The notes beneath the pieces are model-generated. The model did not search any database. It was not told the DNA's origin and worked only from the letters and a program-made list of their open reading frames with translations. A stretch of DNA of 7,955 bases from assembly GCA_020028115.1 (NCBI GenBank), contig JAHWYA010000060.1:1-7955 (forward strand). The letters are read 5' to 3'. The position numbers and the translations under genes were made by a program. Origin of the DNA: Anaeromyxobacter sp. GTDB lineage: Bacteria > Myxococcota > Myxococcia > Myxococcales > Anaeromyxobacteraceae. Shown piece by piece: positions 1-5,870 of this stretch (its first letter is position 1; every line of letters starts with the position of its first letter).

Positions 1-205
1 AGTCTCGGGGTCGCGATCATCAGGGCGGGTGCTCCGCGGGCCGGCGAGAGGGCGCATGATCGGGCAGGCGGCCCGCCGAAGTCAAAGCCGCGGTTGCCCC
101 CGCGTTTCAGGGTCCGGAGCCGGGGCGTAGCGGCGGCCGCCGGGCTGCACGTCCGGGCGCGGCGCGGGGCGGAATGACCGCCAGGCGGCGACGGTTGGCG
201 ATCCG
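1..205. other. Left-edge stretch with no supported gene
   Basis: I see no convincing gene here. The plus frame starting at position 1 stays open until a TGA at 175-177, but about 10 of its 58 third positions are A or T, unlike the near-total G/C third positions of the real genes in this window. A minus-strand ATG at 57 opens a frame that leaves the window after 19 codons, without a ribosome binding site and with five T-ending codons. Minor structure includes a perfect 12-bp palindrome at 131-142 (CGGCGGCCGCCG) and a 7-bp inverted repeat CGATCAT/ATGATCG (14-20 and 56-62). Both could easily be chance in DNA this rich in GC. Confidence 0.5.
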
Positions 206-307
206 ATGAAGACCGCGCTCGCCCTCGTCGCCCGCTTCCTCGACTTCCTCGCCTCGCTCGACACCCGGACCTCGCTGCGCCCGGTGACCGTCCCGGTTCG
301 CAAGTAG
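206..307 (+). CDS. Possible small protein, 33 aa, unknown function
   Basis: This is a short ATG-to-TAG reading frame whose product begins MKTALALVARFLDFL and ends PVTVPVRK. It has no recognised family. The argument for coding is composition: 32 of 33 sense codons end in G or C (only one GTT), while first and second positions carry many A/T bases, the pattern seen in the real genes here. The N-terminal half is hydrophobic and slightly amphipathic, the tail basic, so a membrane-associated small protein is imaginable. No Shine-Dalgarno sequence precedes the ATG. An 11-codon frame (ATG at 174, TGA at 207-209) ends in an ATGA overlap with this start, which could couple translation. A chance frame remains quite possible. 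Confidence 0.35.
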   Translation: MKTALALVARFLDFLASLDTRTSLRPVTVPVRK

Positions 308-349
308 CCCGGCGCTCCGACACGGACGCACACCCGCCGCACCTCTGAA

Positions 350-408
350 AAGGAGGCGCGGTCGTGTCGTTGACGATGGGGGTTCAGCGGTCGCCCGGCT
401 CGCCGTAG
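350..408 (+). other. Strong Shine-Dalgarno followed by a 14-codon frame, possible leader peptide
   Basis: AAGGAGG at 350-356 is a full Shine-Dalgarno match, the best in the window, yet it precedes no long gene. A GTG at 364 sits 7 nt downstream and opens a 14-codon frame ending with TAG at 406-408, about 40 nt before the DUF4253 gene. It could encode a leader peptide or be a relic of a lost gene start. Against this, the best -10-like element for the downstream gene (TAGAAT, 406-411) overlaps the stop codon, so the frame may not lie on that transcript. Confidence 0.2.
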
Positions 409-411
409 AAT
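383..411 (+). promoter_or_regulatory. Candidate promoter for the DUF4253 gene
   Basis: TAGAAT at 406-411 matches the TATAAT -10 consensus at five of six positions and is one of few AT-containing hexamers in the area. A weak -35 (TTCAGC, 383-388) lies exactly 17 nt upstream. Transcription would begin near 418 and give a leader of about 30 nt before the ATG at 448. A better -35-like hexamer, TTGACG at 370-375, is 30 nt from the -10 and so does not pair with it. The prediction is by eye only. Confidence 0.3.
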
Positions 412-434
412 GGTCCTACCCTCGATGCACCGCC

Positions 435-453
435 GGAGGCCACCTCCATGGCC
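435..453 (+). promoter_or_regulatory. Ribosome binding site inside two overlapping hairpins
   Basis: GGAGG at 435-439 is the ribosome binding site for the ATG at 448, with 8 nt between. It is followed directly by CCA and CCTCC (443-447), a perfect 5-bp stem with a 3-nt loop that would hide the binding site. A second, mutually exclusive pairing joins GGCCA (438-442) to TGGCC (449-453) and would hide the start codon. These small structures could moderate translation of the DUF4253 gene or be a by-product of high GC content. Confidence 0.4.
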
Positions 454-1122
454 GCTCTTCTGATCTCTCCTCGCATCCGCACGCTCGCCGCCGTCGCCGC
501 TGCCGCGCTGCTCGCGCCTGCCGCCCGCGCGGCGGACGCGCCGAAGACGGCCCCCGCGAGGCCGAGCCCCATCGTCGTGCCCGCGCCCGCCGACTTCGCA
601 GCGGGAGCCCTCGCGGTCGAGCAGGCGACCGGCGCGAAGGGGGACAAGCTCCCGTTCGGCGACGTGCCGGCGGCGGAGGGCCTCTCGTTCGCCGTCGATG
701 CGGGTACCGCCCAGCGCCTCCTCGAGGGGAGCCACTCCGTCTTCAAGCAGGCGGGGCTCTACCTGTTCCGCTACGAGCGCTCGTACGGCATGCCGGGGGA
801 GAAGGACCGGCTCGGCCTGCTGAAGACGGCGGACCACCGGGCCGTCCTGCGGCGGGTCGGGACCGGTGCGGGGCACCGCGGGCTCGACGCGCAGAAGGTC
901 ACCGCGTGGCTCGACGCCCTCGACAGGGAGGAGCCGTTCGACCTCTGGGAGGTCGGGACCGACTACGTCGCGGGGCGGTTCGAGCGCGCGCCCAAGGACC
1001 CGATGGCGGTCGCGAAGCGCTGCGCCGAGTTCGCGCCGGACCTCGTCGCGGGCCGCGCGAGCACCCTCGACCTCCTCGCGTCCGAGATCCGGACGAACCG
1101 CACGCTCTACCTCATCTGGTAG
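448..1122 (+). CDS. Secreted DUF4253-domain protein
   Basis: The product is 224 aa and its function is unknown. Residues 1-28 form a signal peptide: an Arg-containing start, an Ala/Leu-rich core and an AARA cleavage site before Ala29-Asp30. A Pro/Ala-rich linker covers about 30-50. Residues about 125-224 resemble DUF4253 domains I know: LLKTADHRAVLRRVGTGAG, a helix ending AWLDALDREEPFDLW, DYVAGRFERAPKDPMAVAKR, FAPDLV, and a terminal TNRTLYLIW matching the family's usual TxxLYLWW-type ending. Family members are generally small proteins without an export signal as far as I recall, so export is notable. The start is supported by GGAGG 8 nt upstream and by the intact signal peptide. The stop lies inside the 3' end of the convergent synthetase gene. 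The gene appears monocistronic, with no visible link to the transporter operon. Confidence 0.75.
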   Translation: MAALLISPRIRTLAAVAAAALLAPAARAADAPKTAPARPSPIVVPAPADFAAGALAVEQATGAKGDKLPFGDVPAAEGLSFAVDAGTAQRLLEGSHSVFKQAGLYLFRYERSYGMPGEKDRLGLLKTADHRAVLRRVGTGAGHRGLDAQKVTAWLDALDREEPFDLWEVGTDYVAGRFERAPKDPMAVAKRCAEFAPDLVAGRASTLDLLASEIRTNRTLYLIW

Positions 1123-2572
1123 GCGGCAGGCGCCCGGCGAGCTCCTTCTTCAGGACCTTTCCCATCGCGTTTCGCGGGAGCGCCTCGACGAGGTGCACCG
1201 CGCGTGGCCGCTTGTGCGGCGCGAGGAGCCCCGCGACGTGGGCCGCGAGCTCGTCCGCGCCGGGCGCGGCGCCGGGGGAGGGCACGACGAAGGCGACGAT
1301 CCGCTCGCCGAGGTCGTCGTCCGGGACGCCGACGACCGCCGCCTCGCGGACGGACGGGTGCTCGAGCAGCGCCGCCTCCACCTCGCCCGCGCCGACCTTG
1401 TAGCCACCGGTCTTGATGAGGTCGGTCGCGCGGCGCCCGACGATCCGGACCTCGCCCGCCGCGGTGATCCCTGCGATGTCGCCGGTGTGGAAGTACCCCG
1501 CGGCGTCCACCGCCTCCGCCGTCGCGTCAGGACGGTTGAGGTAGCCGCCGAAGACGCACGGGCCCTTCACCGCGATCTCTCCGAGGACGTCCGGCCCCGG
1601 GGCGAGCGGCCGCCGCTGCTCGTCGACGAGCCGGAGCGCGACCCCGGGGAGCGGCGGCCCGACGGTCCCCGGCGTCCGCGGCCCGTCGTGGCGCGCCGCG
1701 CACAGGATGAGCGTCTCGGTGAGCCCGTACCGCTCCACAGGGCGCTGCCCGAACAGCCGGTGCAACCGCTCGTTCTCGCGCACCGGGAGCGCCGCGGAAC
1801 CCGAGACGAGGAGCCGCGCGCGCCCCAGCCGCGCCGCGTCGGCGGGCGTCGCCTCGCAGTGCTCCGCGAGCCGGTGGTACATCGTCGGGACCGCGAAGAG
1901 CAGCGTCCCCTCCGACTCCATCGCCGCGCAGACGCCCTCGGGGGTGAACCGCGGCAGGAGGCGGAGCGTCCCTCCGGTGCGGAGCGAGCCGAGCACGCCG
2001 AGCAGGAGGCCGTGGACGTGGAAGAGGGGGAGGGCGTGCACGAGCACGTCGTCGTGTGTCCATCCCCAGGCGCCCGCGAGGGCGTCGAGGTCGAACGCGG
2101 CCGCCGCGTGCGTGATCCCCGCGCCCTTGGGCGGCCCGGTCGTGCCGGAGGTGTAGACGACGAGGAAGAGGTCGGAAGGCGCCGGGGGAGGGAGCGGCGG
2201 CCCGGCCGGGCCGTCGAGGGTCACCCGGGCGGCCTGCGGCGTCCGGGCGAGGAACGGCGCCGGGTCCGCCGCGAGGACGAGCCGCGGCGCGGCGTCGGCG
2301 AGCACGTGGCGGAGCTCGCCGTCGCCGAGCGCGGGGTTCAGCGGCACGGTCGCGACGCCGAGCAGCGCGTTCCCGAGGATCGCCGCGATCGTGGCGGCGT
2401 GCGGCGTCGCCCAGACCGCGACCCGGTCCCCTGGCGCCACGCCCTCGGCGCGGAGGCGGGCCGCGTGGGCGCGCGCGAGCCGCTCGAGCTCCGCGTAGGA
2501 GACGGTCGCGTCGTCCATGCGGAGGGCCGGCCGGCCGCGGCGCGCGGCGAGGTCGCCGAGGAGCGGGTGCAC
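1112..2572 (-). CDS. MatB/ACSF3-like acyl-CoA synthetase (AMP-forming)
   Basis: The product is a 486-aa ANL-superfamily ligase that should activate a carboxylic acid with ATP and CoA through an acyl-adenylate. Motifs appear in order: the P-loop YTSGTTGPPKG (140-150), HALPLFHVHGL (179-189), SGSAALP (257-263), the adenylate motif ERYGLTET (280-287), YFHTGD (360-365), GRRATDLIKTGGYKVGAGEVE (start 379), and PRNAMGK with catalytic Lys472. Overall it closely resembles actinobacterial and rhizobial malonyl-CoA synthetase MatB, including the RxPGxVG loop (Arg299) shared with MatB and ACSF3. After TET, however, it reads LILC where MatB usually has MNT or similar, so malonate is not assured. The GTG at 2572 is chosen because it gives the family's usual N-terminus and length; no clear ribosome binding site precedes it. 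An ATG at codon 19 (2518) is the alternative. It is divergent from the importer operon and overlaps the DUF4253 gene tail. Confidence 0.88.
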   Translation of the reverse strand: MHPLLGDLAARRGRPALRMDDATVSYAELERLARAHAARLRAEGVAPGDRVAVWATPHAATIAAILGNALLGVATVPLNPALGDGELRHVLADAAPRLVLAADPAPFLARTPQAARVTLDGPAGPPLPPPAPSDLFLVVYTSGTTGPPKGAGITHAAAAFDLDALAGAWGWTHDDVLVHALPLFHVHGLLLGVLGSLRTGGTLRLLPRFTPEGVCAAMESEGTLLFAVPTMYHRLAEHCEATPADAARLGRARLLVSGSAALPVRENERLHRLFGQRPVERYGLTETLILCAARHDGPRTPGTVGPPLPGVALRLVDEQRRPLAPGPDVLGEIAVKGPCVFGGYLNRPDATAEAVDAAGYFHTGDIAGITAAGEVRIVGRRATDLIKTGGYKVGAGEVEAALLEHPSVREAAVVGVPDDDLGERIVAFVVPSPGAAPGADELAAHVAGLLAPHKRPRAVHLVEALPRNAMGKVLKKELAGRLPPTR

Positions 2573-2610
2573 GCCGGAAAGTGTAGCGGCGCGTCCCCCG
2601 CGCCGCGCGA

Positions 2611-2629
2611 GGGGGGCCCGTGGCCCCCC
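2611..2629. repeat. GC-only hairpin in the synthetase leader
   Basis: GGGGGGCC (2611-2618) and GGCCCCCC (2622-2629) form a perfect 8-bp stem around a 3-nt loop. It lies 39-57 nt upstream of the synthetase GTG, so it would be in that gene's 5' leader if transcription starts at the AT-rich element near 2709-2727. No T-run follows on either strand, so it is not a standard intrinsic terminator. It could stabilise the transcript or slow transcription or translation. Confidence 0.4.
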
Positions 2630-2696
2630 AGGGGTTCCCAGGCGGCGCCGCGATGAGCAGAGGTCTCGCTCGCTCGGGGGGCGCCCGGACCCGCCG

Positions 2697-2727
2697 TTGC
2701 GGTGCCTTGCGTAATTCATAATTATGC
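2697..2727. promoter_or_regulatory. Divergent promoter/operator with AT-rich dyad
   Basis: Positions 2709-2727 read GCGTAATTCATAATTATGC, an inverted repeat with 8-bp arms around CAT and a single mismatched pair; the core TAATT-CAT-AATTA is perfect. Nested in it is the perfect 10-bp palindrome CATAATTATG (2717-2726), which offers the -10-like hexamer CATAAT (five of six to TATAAT) on both strands. On the plus strand, TTGCGG (2697-2702) lies 17 nt before AATTAT (2720-2725) and could act as a weak -35. This is the only AT-rich island in the 187 bp between two divergent genes, so it is the natural place for both promoters and for binding of the operon's GntR-type regulator. The exact -10/-35 choice is uncertain. 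Confidence 0.5.
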
Positions 2728-2748
2728 GGGCTCCACGCACCCCTCGCC

Positions 2749-2753
2749 GGAGG
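2749..2753 (+). promoter_or_regulatory. Ribosome binding site fixing the binding-protein start
   Basis: GGAGG lies 6 nt before the ATG at 2760. It favours this start over the in-frame ATG at 2724, which sits inside the AT-rich promoter dyad, has no binding site, and would add twelve mostly Arg/Pro residues ahead of the signal peptide. Confidence 0.7.
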
Positions 2754-2759
2754 CGCCCC

Positions 2760-4013
2760 ATGAGCCCGTCCCGCCGTTTCCTCTCGCTCGCCCTCTCCGC
2801 GGCGGCCGCGCTCGCCGCCGCGCTCCTGCCCGCGCCCGCCCGCGCGGCGAAGGACAGGATCCTCGTCGGCGCGACGCTCCCGCTCACCGGCTCGGAGGCC
2901 CGGGTCGGCGGCTTCTTCAAGGAAGGGTACGAGCTCGCCTTCGACGAGGTGAACAAGAAGGGCGGCCTCGACGTCGGGGGGAAGAAGCTCCCCGTCCAGC
3001 TCCTCCTCCTCGACGACACCTCCACCCAGGCGACCGCGGTGAGCCTCGCGGACCGGCTCGTGAACAGCGACAAGGTGGACTTCCTCCTCGGGACGTACGC
3101 GAGCCACCTCGTCGAGGCGCAGTCGACGGTCGCGGAGGAGAACAAGATCCCGTACGTGAACGGCGGCGGCGGGGCGACGAAGATCTACAAGCGCGGGTTC
3201 AAGTACCTCTTCGGCCTCATCTCGCCGGTCGAGCTCCTCGGCACGACCCTCATGCAGTGGATCGACGAGCAGCAGAAGGCGGGGAAGCTCCCGAAGCCCG
3301 CGAAGATCGCGCTCGTCTGGGAGAACACCGCCCACGGCAAGGACTTCCGCAAGGGCGTCTCCGACTTCGCGCAGAAGAGCGGCGGCGCCTACCAGGTCAC
3401 GGTGGACGAGTCGTTCGAGCTGAACGGCAAGGACTTCGGCGCGCTCCTCGGGAAGGTGAAGGCGGCGGGGGTCGACCTCTTCCTCGTCGACGCGCACCTC
3501 CCCGACTACATCACGATGCACCGACAGTACGTGGGCGCCGGCCTCTGCCACAAGGTCGTCACCTACGGCGCGCGCGGCGCGGAGAAGGACGCGATCCAGG
3601 CCCTCGGCGCGGACAACACCGCCTACGTCCTCTCCGGCGTCTGGTGGAGCGCGCAGCTCGCCGCGAAGCCGGGCGCGTCCAGGGACTTCGTCGGCGCGTT
3701 CAAGGCGAAGTACGGCGGCCGCGATCCGGAGTGGTTCCAGGCGCTCGGCTACGAGACCGCGCGCGTCCTCTTCACGGCGATCCAGCAGGCCGGGAAGCTC
3801 GACCGCGACGCCGTGCGCGAGAAGCTGCAGGCGCTGAAGATGCCGTCGCTCCTGCCGGGCGGGACGGTGGAGTTCAAGCCGGAGACCGGCAACCAGGTCC
3901 AGAACCCGTTCGTCGTGCAGCAGAACCAGAAGGACGGGACCGCCCCGATCATCTTCCCGAAGGACGCGGCGACGGGCACCGGCACCGGCGCGAACCCGAA
4001 GTGCGCGAAGTAG
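2760..4013 (+). CDS. Periplasmic substrate-binding protein of a Liv-type (HAAT) ABC importer
   Basis: The 417-aa product captures the substrate in the periplasm and delivers it to the LivH/LivM permease. Residues 1-29 are a signal peptide (SRR, then a long Ala/Leu core, cleavage after ARA). There is no lipobox Cys, so the protein is probably soluble. The mature part has the type I binding-protein fold (Peripla_BP_6, LivJ/LivK family): RILVGATLPLTGSEARVG (34-51), GYELAFDEVNKKGGL (56-70), LLLDDTSTQATAVSLADRLV (82-101), then VDFLLGTYAS, KIPYVNGGGGAT and KIALVWENTAHGKDF in the second half-domain. It contains two Cys (263 and 415), too far apart to suggest a particular disulfide. The C-terminal tail is Thr/Gly-rich. 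Members of this family bind amino acids, amides, urea, aromatic acids or other carboxylates, so the substrate is open. It is the first gene of the operon, with 4 nt to livH. Confidence 0.9.
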   Translation: MSPSRRFLSLALSAAAALAAALLPAPARAAKDRILVGATLPLTGSEARVGGFFKEGYELAFDEVNKKGGLDVGGKKLPVQLLLLDDTSTQATAVSLADRLVNSDKVDFLLGTYASHLVEAQSTVAEENKIPYVNGGGGATKIYKRGFKYLFGLISPVELLGTTLMQWIDEQQKAGKLPKPAKIALVWENTAHGKDFRKGVSDFAQKSGGAYQVTVDESFELNGKDFGALLGKVKAAGVDLFLVDAHLPDYITMHRQYVGAGLCHKVVTYGARGAEKDAIQALGADNTAYVLSGVWWSAQLAAKPGASRDFVGAFKAKYGGRDPEWFQALGYETARVLFTAIQQAGKLDRDAVREKLQALKMPSLLPGGTVEFKPETGNQVQNPFVVQQNQKDGTAPIIFPKDAATGTGTGANPKCAK

Positions 4014-4017
4014 CCGC

Positions 4018-4893
4018 GTGGATCGCTTCGTCGACCTCGCGGTGTCGGCGGTCCTCCTCGCCGGGCTGTACGCCACGATGGCGTACGGCCTCGGCCTCAT
4101 CTACGGCGTCCTGCGGGTCGTGAACCTCGCCCACGGCGGGGTGATCATGGCGGGCGCGTACCTCGGGTGGATCCTCCACGGGTGGGCCGGGCTCGATCCG
4201 TACCTGTCCATCCCGCTCGTGGTGGGCGCGACCTTCCTCCTCGGCATGGCGATGTACCGGGTGCTCGTCCGCCACCTGCCGCGCGGGCCGGCGGGCGGCC
4301 CCGCGTCGCTGCTGCTCCTCTTCGGCGTCTGGCTCGTGCTCCGGAACGTCGCCTACCTGCTCTTCACCGGCAACGACCAGGTGATCCGCACGTCCTACTC
4401 GACCCACGCGCTCCCGCTCCTCGGGAGCTTCGTCTCGGTCAACCGGCTCGCGGTGCTCGCCATCGCGGTCGTGACTCCGGCGCTCCTCCACCTCGTCCTG
4501 CGCCGGACCTACCTCGGCCGCGCGATCCGGGCGGTGGCGCAGAACGCCGACAGCTGCACGCTCGTCGGCATCGACGTCGAGCGGATCTACACCCTCACCT
4601 TCGGCATCGGCACCGCCCTCGCCGGTCTCGCCGGGCTCCTCTCCGCGACCATCTTCTCGTTCAACCCGGGGTTCGGCTCGGGCGAGCTCCTGAAGTCGTT
4701 CGTCGTCGTGGTGCTCGGCGGGCTCGGCTCGGTGTTCGGGACGGGCGTCGCCGCCCTCATCCTCGCGATCGTCGAGGTGTTCGCGATCCTCGTCATGCCG
4801 TCGTACCTCACCGCGGCGGTGGGGTTCGTCATGCTCGTCCTCGTCCTCGTGCTGCGGCCGGGCGGGCTCTTCGGCCAGCGGGTGCTCGGATGA
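4018..4893 (+). CDS. livH: Branched-chain amino acid-type ABC permease LivH
   Basis: This 291-aa inner-membrane permease pairs with LivM to form the transport channel. The sequence is mostly hydrophobic, with about eight membrane segments expected for the family. The N-terminal pattern GLIYGVLRVVNLAHGGVIMAG (from 26) is a LivH hallmark, and the cytoplasmic coupling loop that contacts an ATPase is seen at about 167-198 (GRAIRAVAQNADSCTLVGID, followed by RIYTLTFGIG). The C-terminus has the usual VLRPGGLFG (279-287). The start is a GTG only 4 nt after the upstream stop codon, with no good binding site, which implies translational coupling. The next in-frame ATG (4078) would delete most of the first membrane segment. 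It ends in an ATGA overlap with livM. Confidence 0.92.
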   Translation: MDRFVDLAVSAVLLAGLYATMAYGLGLIYGVLRVVNLAHGGVIMAGAYLGWILHGWAGLDPYLSIPLVVGATFLLGMAMYRVLVRHLPRGPAGGPASLLLLFGVWLVLRNVAYLLFTGNDQVIRTSYSTHALPLLGSFVSVNRLAVLAIAVVTPALLHLVLRRTYLGRAIRAVAQNADSCTLVGIDVERIYTLTFGIGTALAGLAGLLSATIFSFNPGFGSGELLKSFVVVVLGGLGSVFGTGVAALILAIVEVFAILVMPSYLTAAVGFVMLVLVLVLRPGGLFGQRVLG

Positions 4894-5870
4894 GGCGCTG
4901 GGCCGCCGACGTGCCGTTCTGGTCCGCGGTCCCGTTCGTCATCGTGGTGGCGGCGCTCGCGGCCCTGCCGCTGTCGCTCCGGATCTCGCCGTACGAGCGG
5001 AACCTCGTCACCGTGGCGTTCCTCATGATCTCGGGGGCCCTCGCGTGGAACTGGATGGGCGGCTACCTCGGGCAGGTCTCCTTCGGCCACGCGGCCATGT
5101 TCGGCCTCGGCGGCTTCGTCGCCGCGCGCCTGATGCTCCACGAGAACCCGGCCCCCGCGCCGATCGCGTGGCTCCTCGGCGGGATCGCGGCCGGGGTCTT
5201 CTCGCTCGGCGCGCACCCGATGCTCCGGCTGCGCGGGCCGTACTTCTCGATCGCCACCATCGGCGTCGGGGAGGCCTCGCGCCTGCTCTTCACGTACTGG
5301 GAGGAGTTCACGGGCGGCGCCTCCGGGGTCTCGCTCCCGATCGACATCGGGATGAAGGCGCGCCTCTACTGGTGGGCGCTCGGCCTCGCGGCCCTCGTCG
5401 TGACGGCGTCGTTCGTGATCCGGCGCTCCACGCTCGGGCTGCAGCTCCTCGCCATCAAGGCGGACGTCGACGCCGCGGCGGACGTCGGGGTGAACGCGAC
5501 CTTCTACCAGGACCTCGTCATGGTCCTGTCCGGCGCGGTGGTGGGGATCACCGGCGGGCTGTGGGCGTCCTTCTTCTCCTTCATCGAGCCCGCCGACATG
5601 TTCGGCTTCGACCGCTCCATCGGCTTCGTCCTCATGTCCGTCATCGGCGGCGTCGGGACGGTCCTCGGCCCGGTGCTCGGGGCGGTGGTGTTCGTGCTCC
5701 TGCGGCAGTTCCTGCTCGCCTCCTACCCGCAGCTCTACCTCGGGCTCTACGGGATCCTCCTCATCCTCATCATCCTGTTCGAGCCGCTCGGGCTCACCGG
5801 CCTCGGCCTGCGGCTCGCGCGAGCGGTGCGGCGCCGCCGCCGCGCGCCCGGGGTGGTCGCCGCGCCATGA
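4890..5870 (+). CDS. livM: Branched-chain amino acid-type ABC permease LivM
   Basis: This is the 326-aa second permease subunit. Features typical of LivM include NWMGGYLGQVSFGHAAMFGLGG (54-75), LRGPYFSIATIG (114-125) and the coupling loop STLGLQLLAIKADVDAAADVG (from 180), followed by LSGAVVGITGGLWA and IGGVGTVLGPVLGA (252-265). The protein ends with FEPLGLTGLGLR and a strongly basic tail (five consecutive Arg at about 314-318), placing the C-terminus in the cytoplasm. Its ATG overlaps the livH stop codon (ATGA), and its own stop overlaps the livG start in the same way. Neither junction has a strong ribosome binding site, so re-initiation is likely. Confidence 0.92.
   Translation: MRRWAADVPFWSAVPFVIVVAALAALPLSLRISPYERNLVTVAFLMISGALAWNWMGGYLGQVSFGHAAMFGLGGFVAARLMLHENPAPAPIAWLLGGIAAGVFSLGAHPMLRLRGPYFSIATIGVGEASRLLFTYWEEFTGGASGVSLPIDIGMKARLYWWALGLAALVVTASFVIRRSTLGLQLLAIKADVDAAADVGVNATFYQDLVMVLSGAVVGITGGLWASFFSFIEPADMFGFDRSIGFVLMSVIGGVGTVLGPVLGAVVFVLLRQFLLASYPQLYLGLYGILLILIILFEPLGLTGLGLRLARAVRRRRRAPGVVAAP

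Noticed and set aside
1..57. Minus-strand ATG at 57 opening a frame off the left edge
   Set aside because: It has no ribosome binding site, five of 19 codons end in T, and its short product is not recognisable.
131..142. Perfect 12-bp palindrome CGGCGGCCGCCG
   Set aside because: It is built only of G and C in GC-rich DNA, with no partner elements or nearby gene start, so chance is the simplest explanation.
370..375. TTGACG as the -35 of the DUF4253 promoter
   Set aside because: It is 30 nt from the TAGAAT -10, far outside the usual 15-19 nt, and no -10-like hexamer lies at the right distance.
866..2656. Plus-strand open frame of 596 codons opposite the synthetase
   Set aside because: Its product is dominated by Arg, Gly and Ala with no family features, while the opposite strand carries every synthetase motif.
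2724..2759. Earlier ATG for the binding protein at 2724
   Set aside because: It lies within the AT-rich dyad, lacks a ribosome binding site, and would add an Arg/Pro-rich stretch before a standard signal peptide.
2573..3145. N-terminal extension of the synthetase frame up to an ATG at 3145
   Set aside because: It would run through the divergent promoter region and antisense to the binding-protein gene, and its sequence does not resemble any synthetase N-terminus. The GTG at 2572 gives the normal family length.
1527..4100. Very long minus-strand open frame (857 codons) across the synthetase and the binding-protein gene
   Set aside because: It is Arg/Pro/Ala-rich low-complexity translation that lies in a different frame of the synthetase gene and antisense to the binding protein. 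Long empty frames of this kind are normal in very high-GC DNA.
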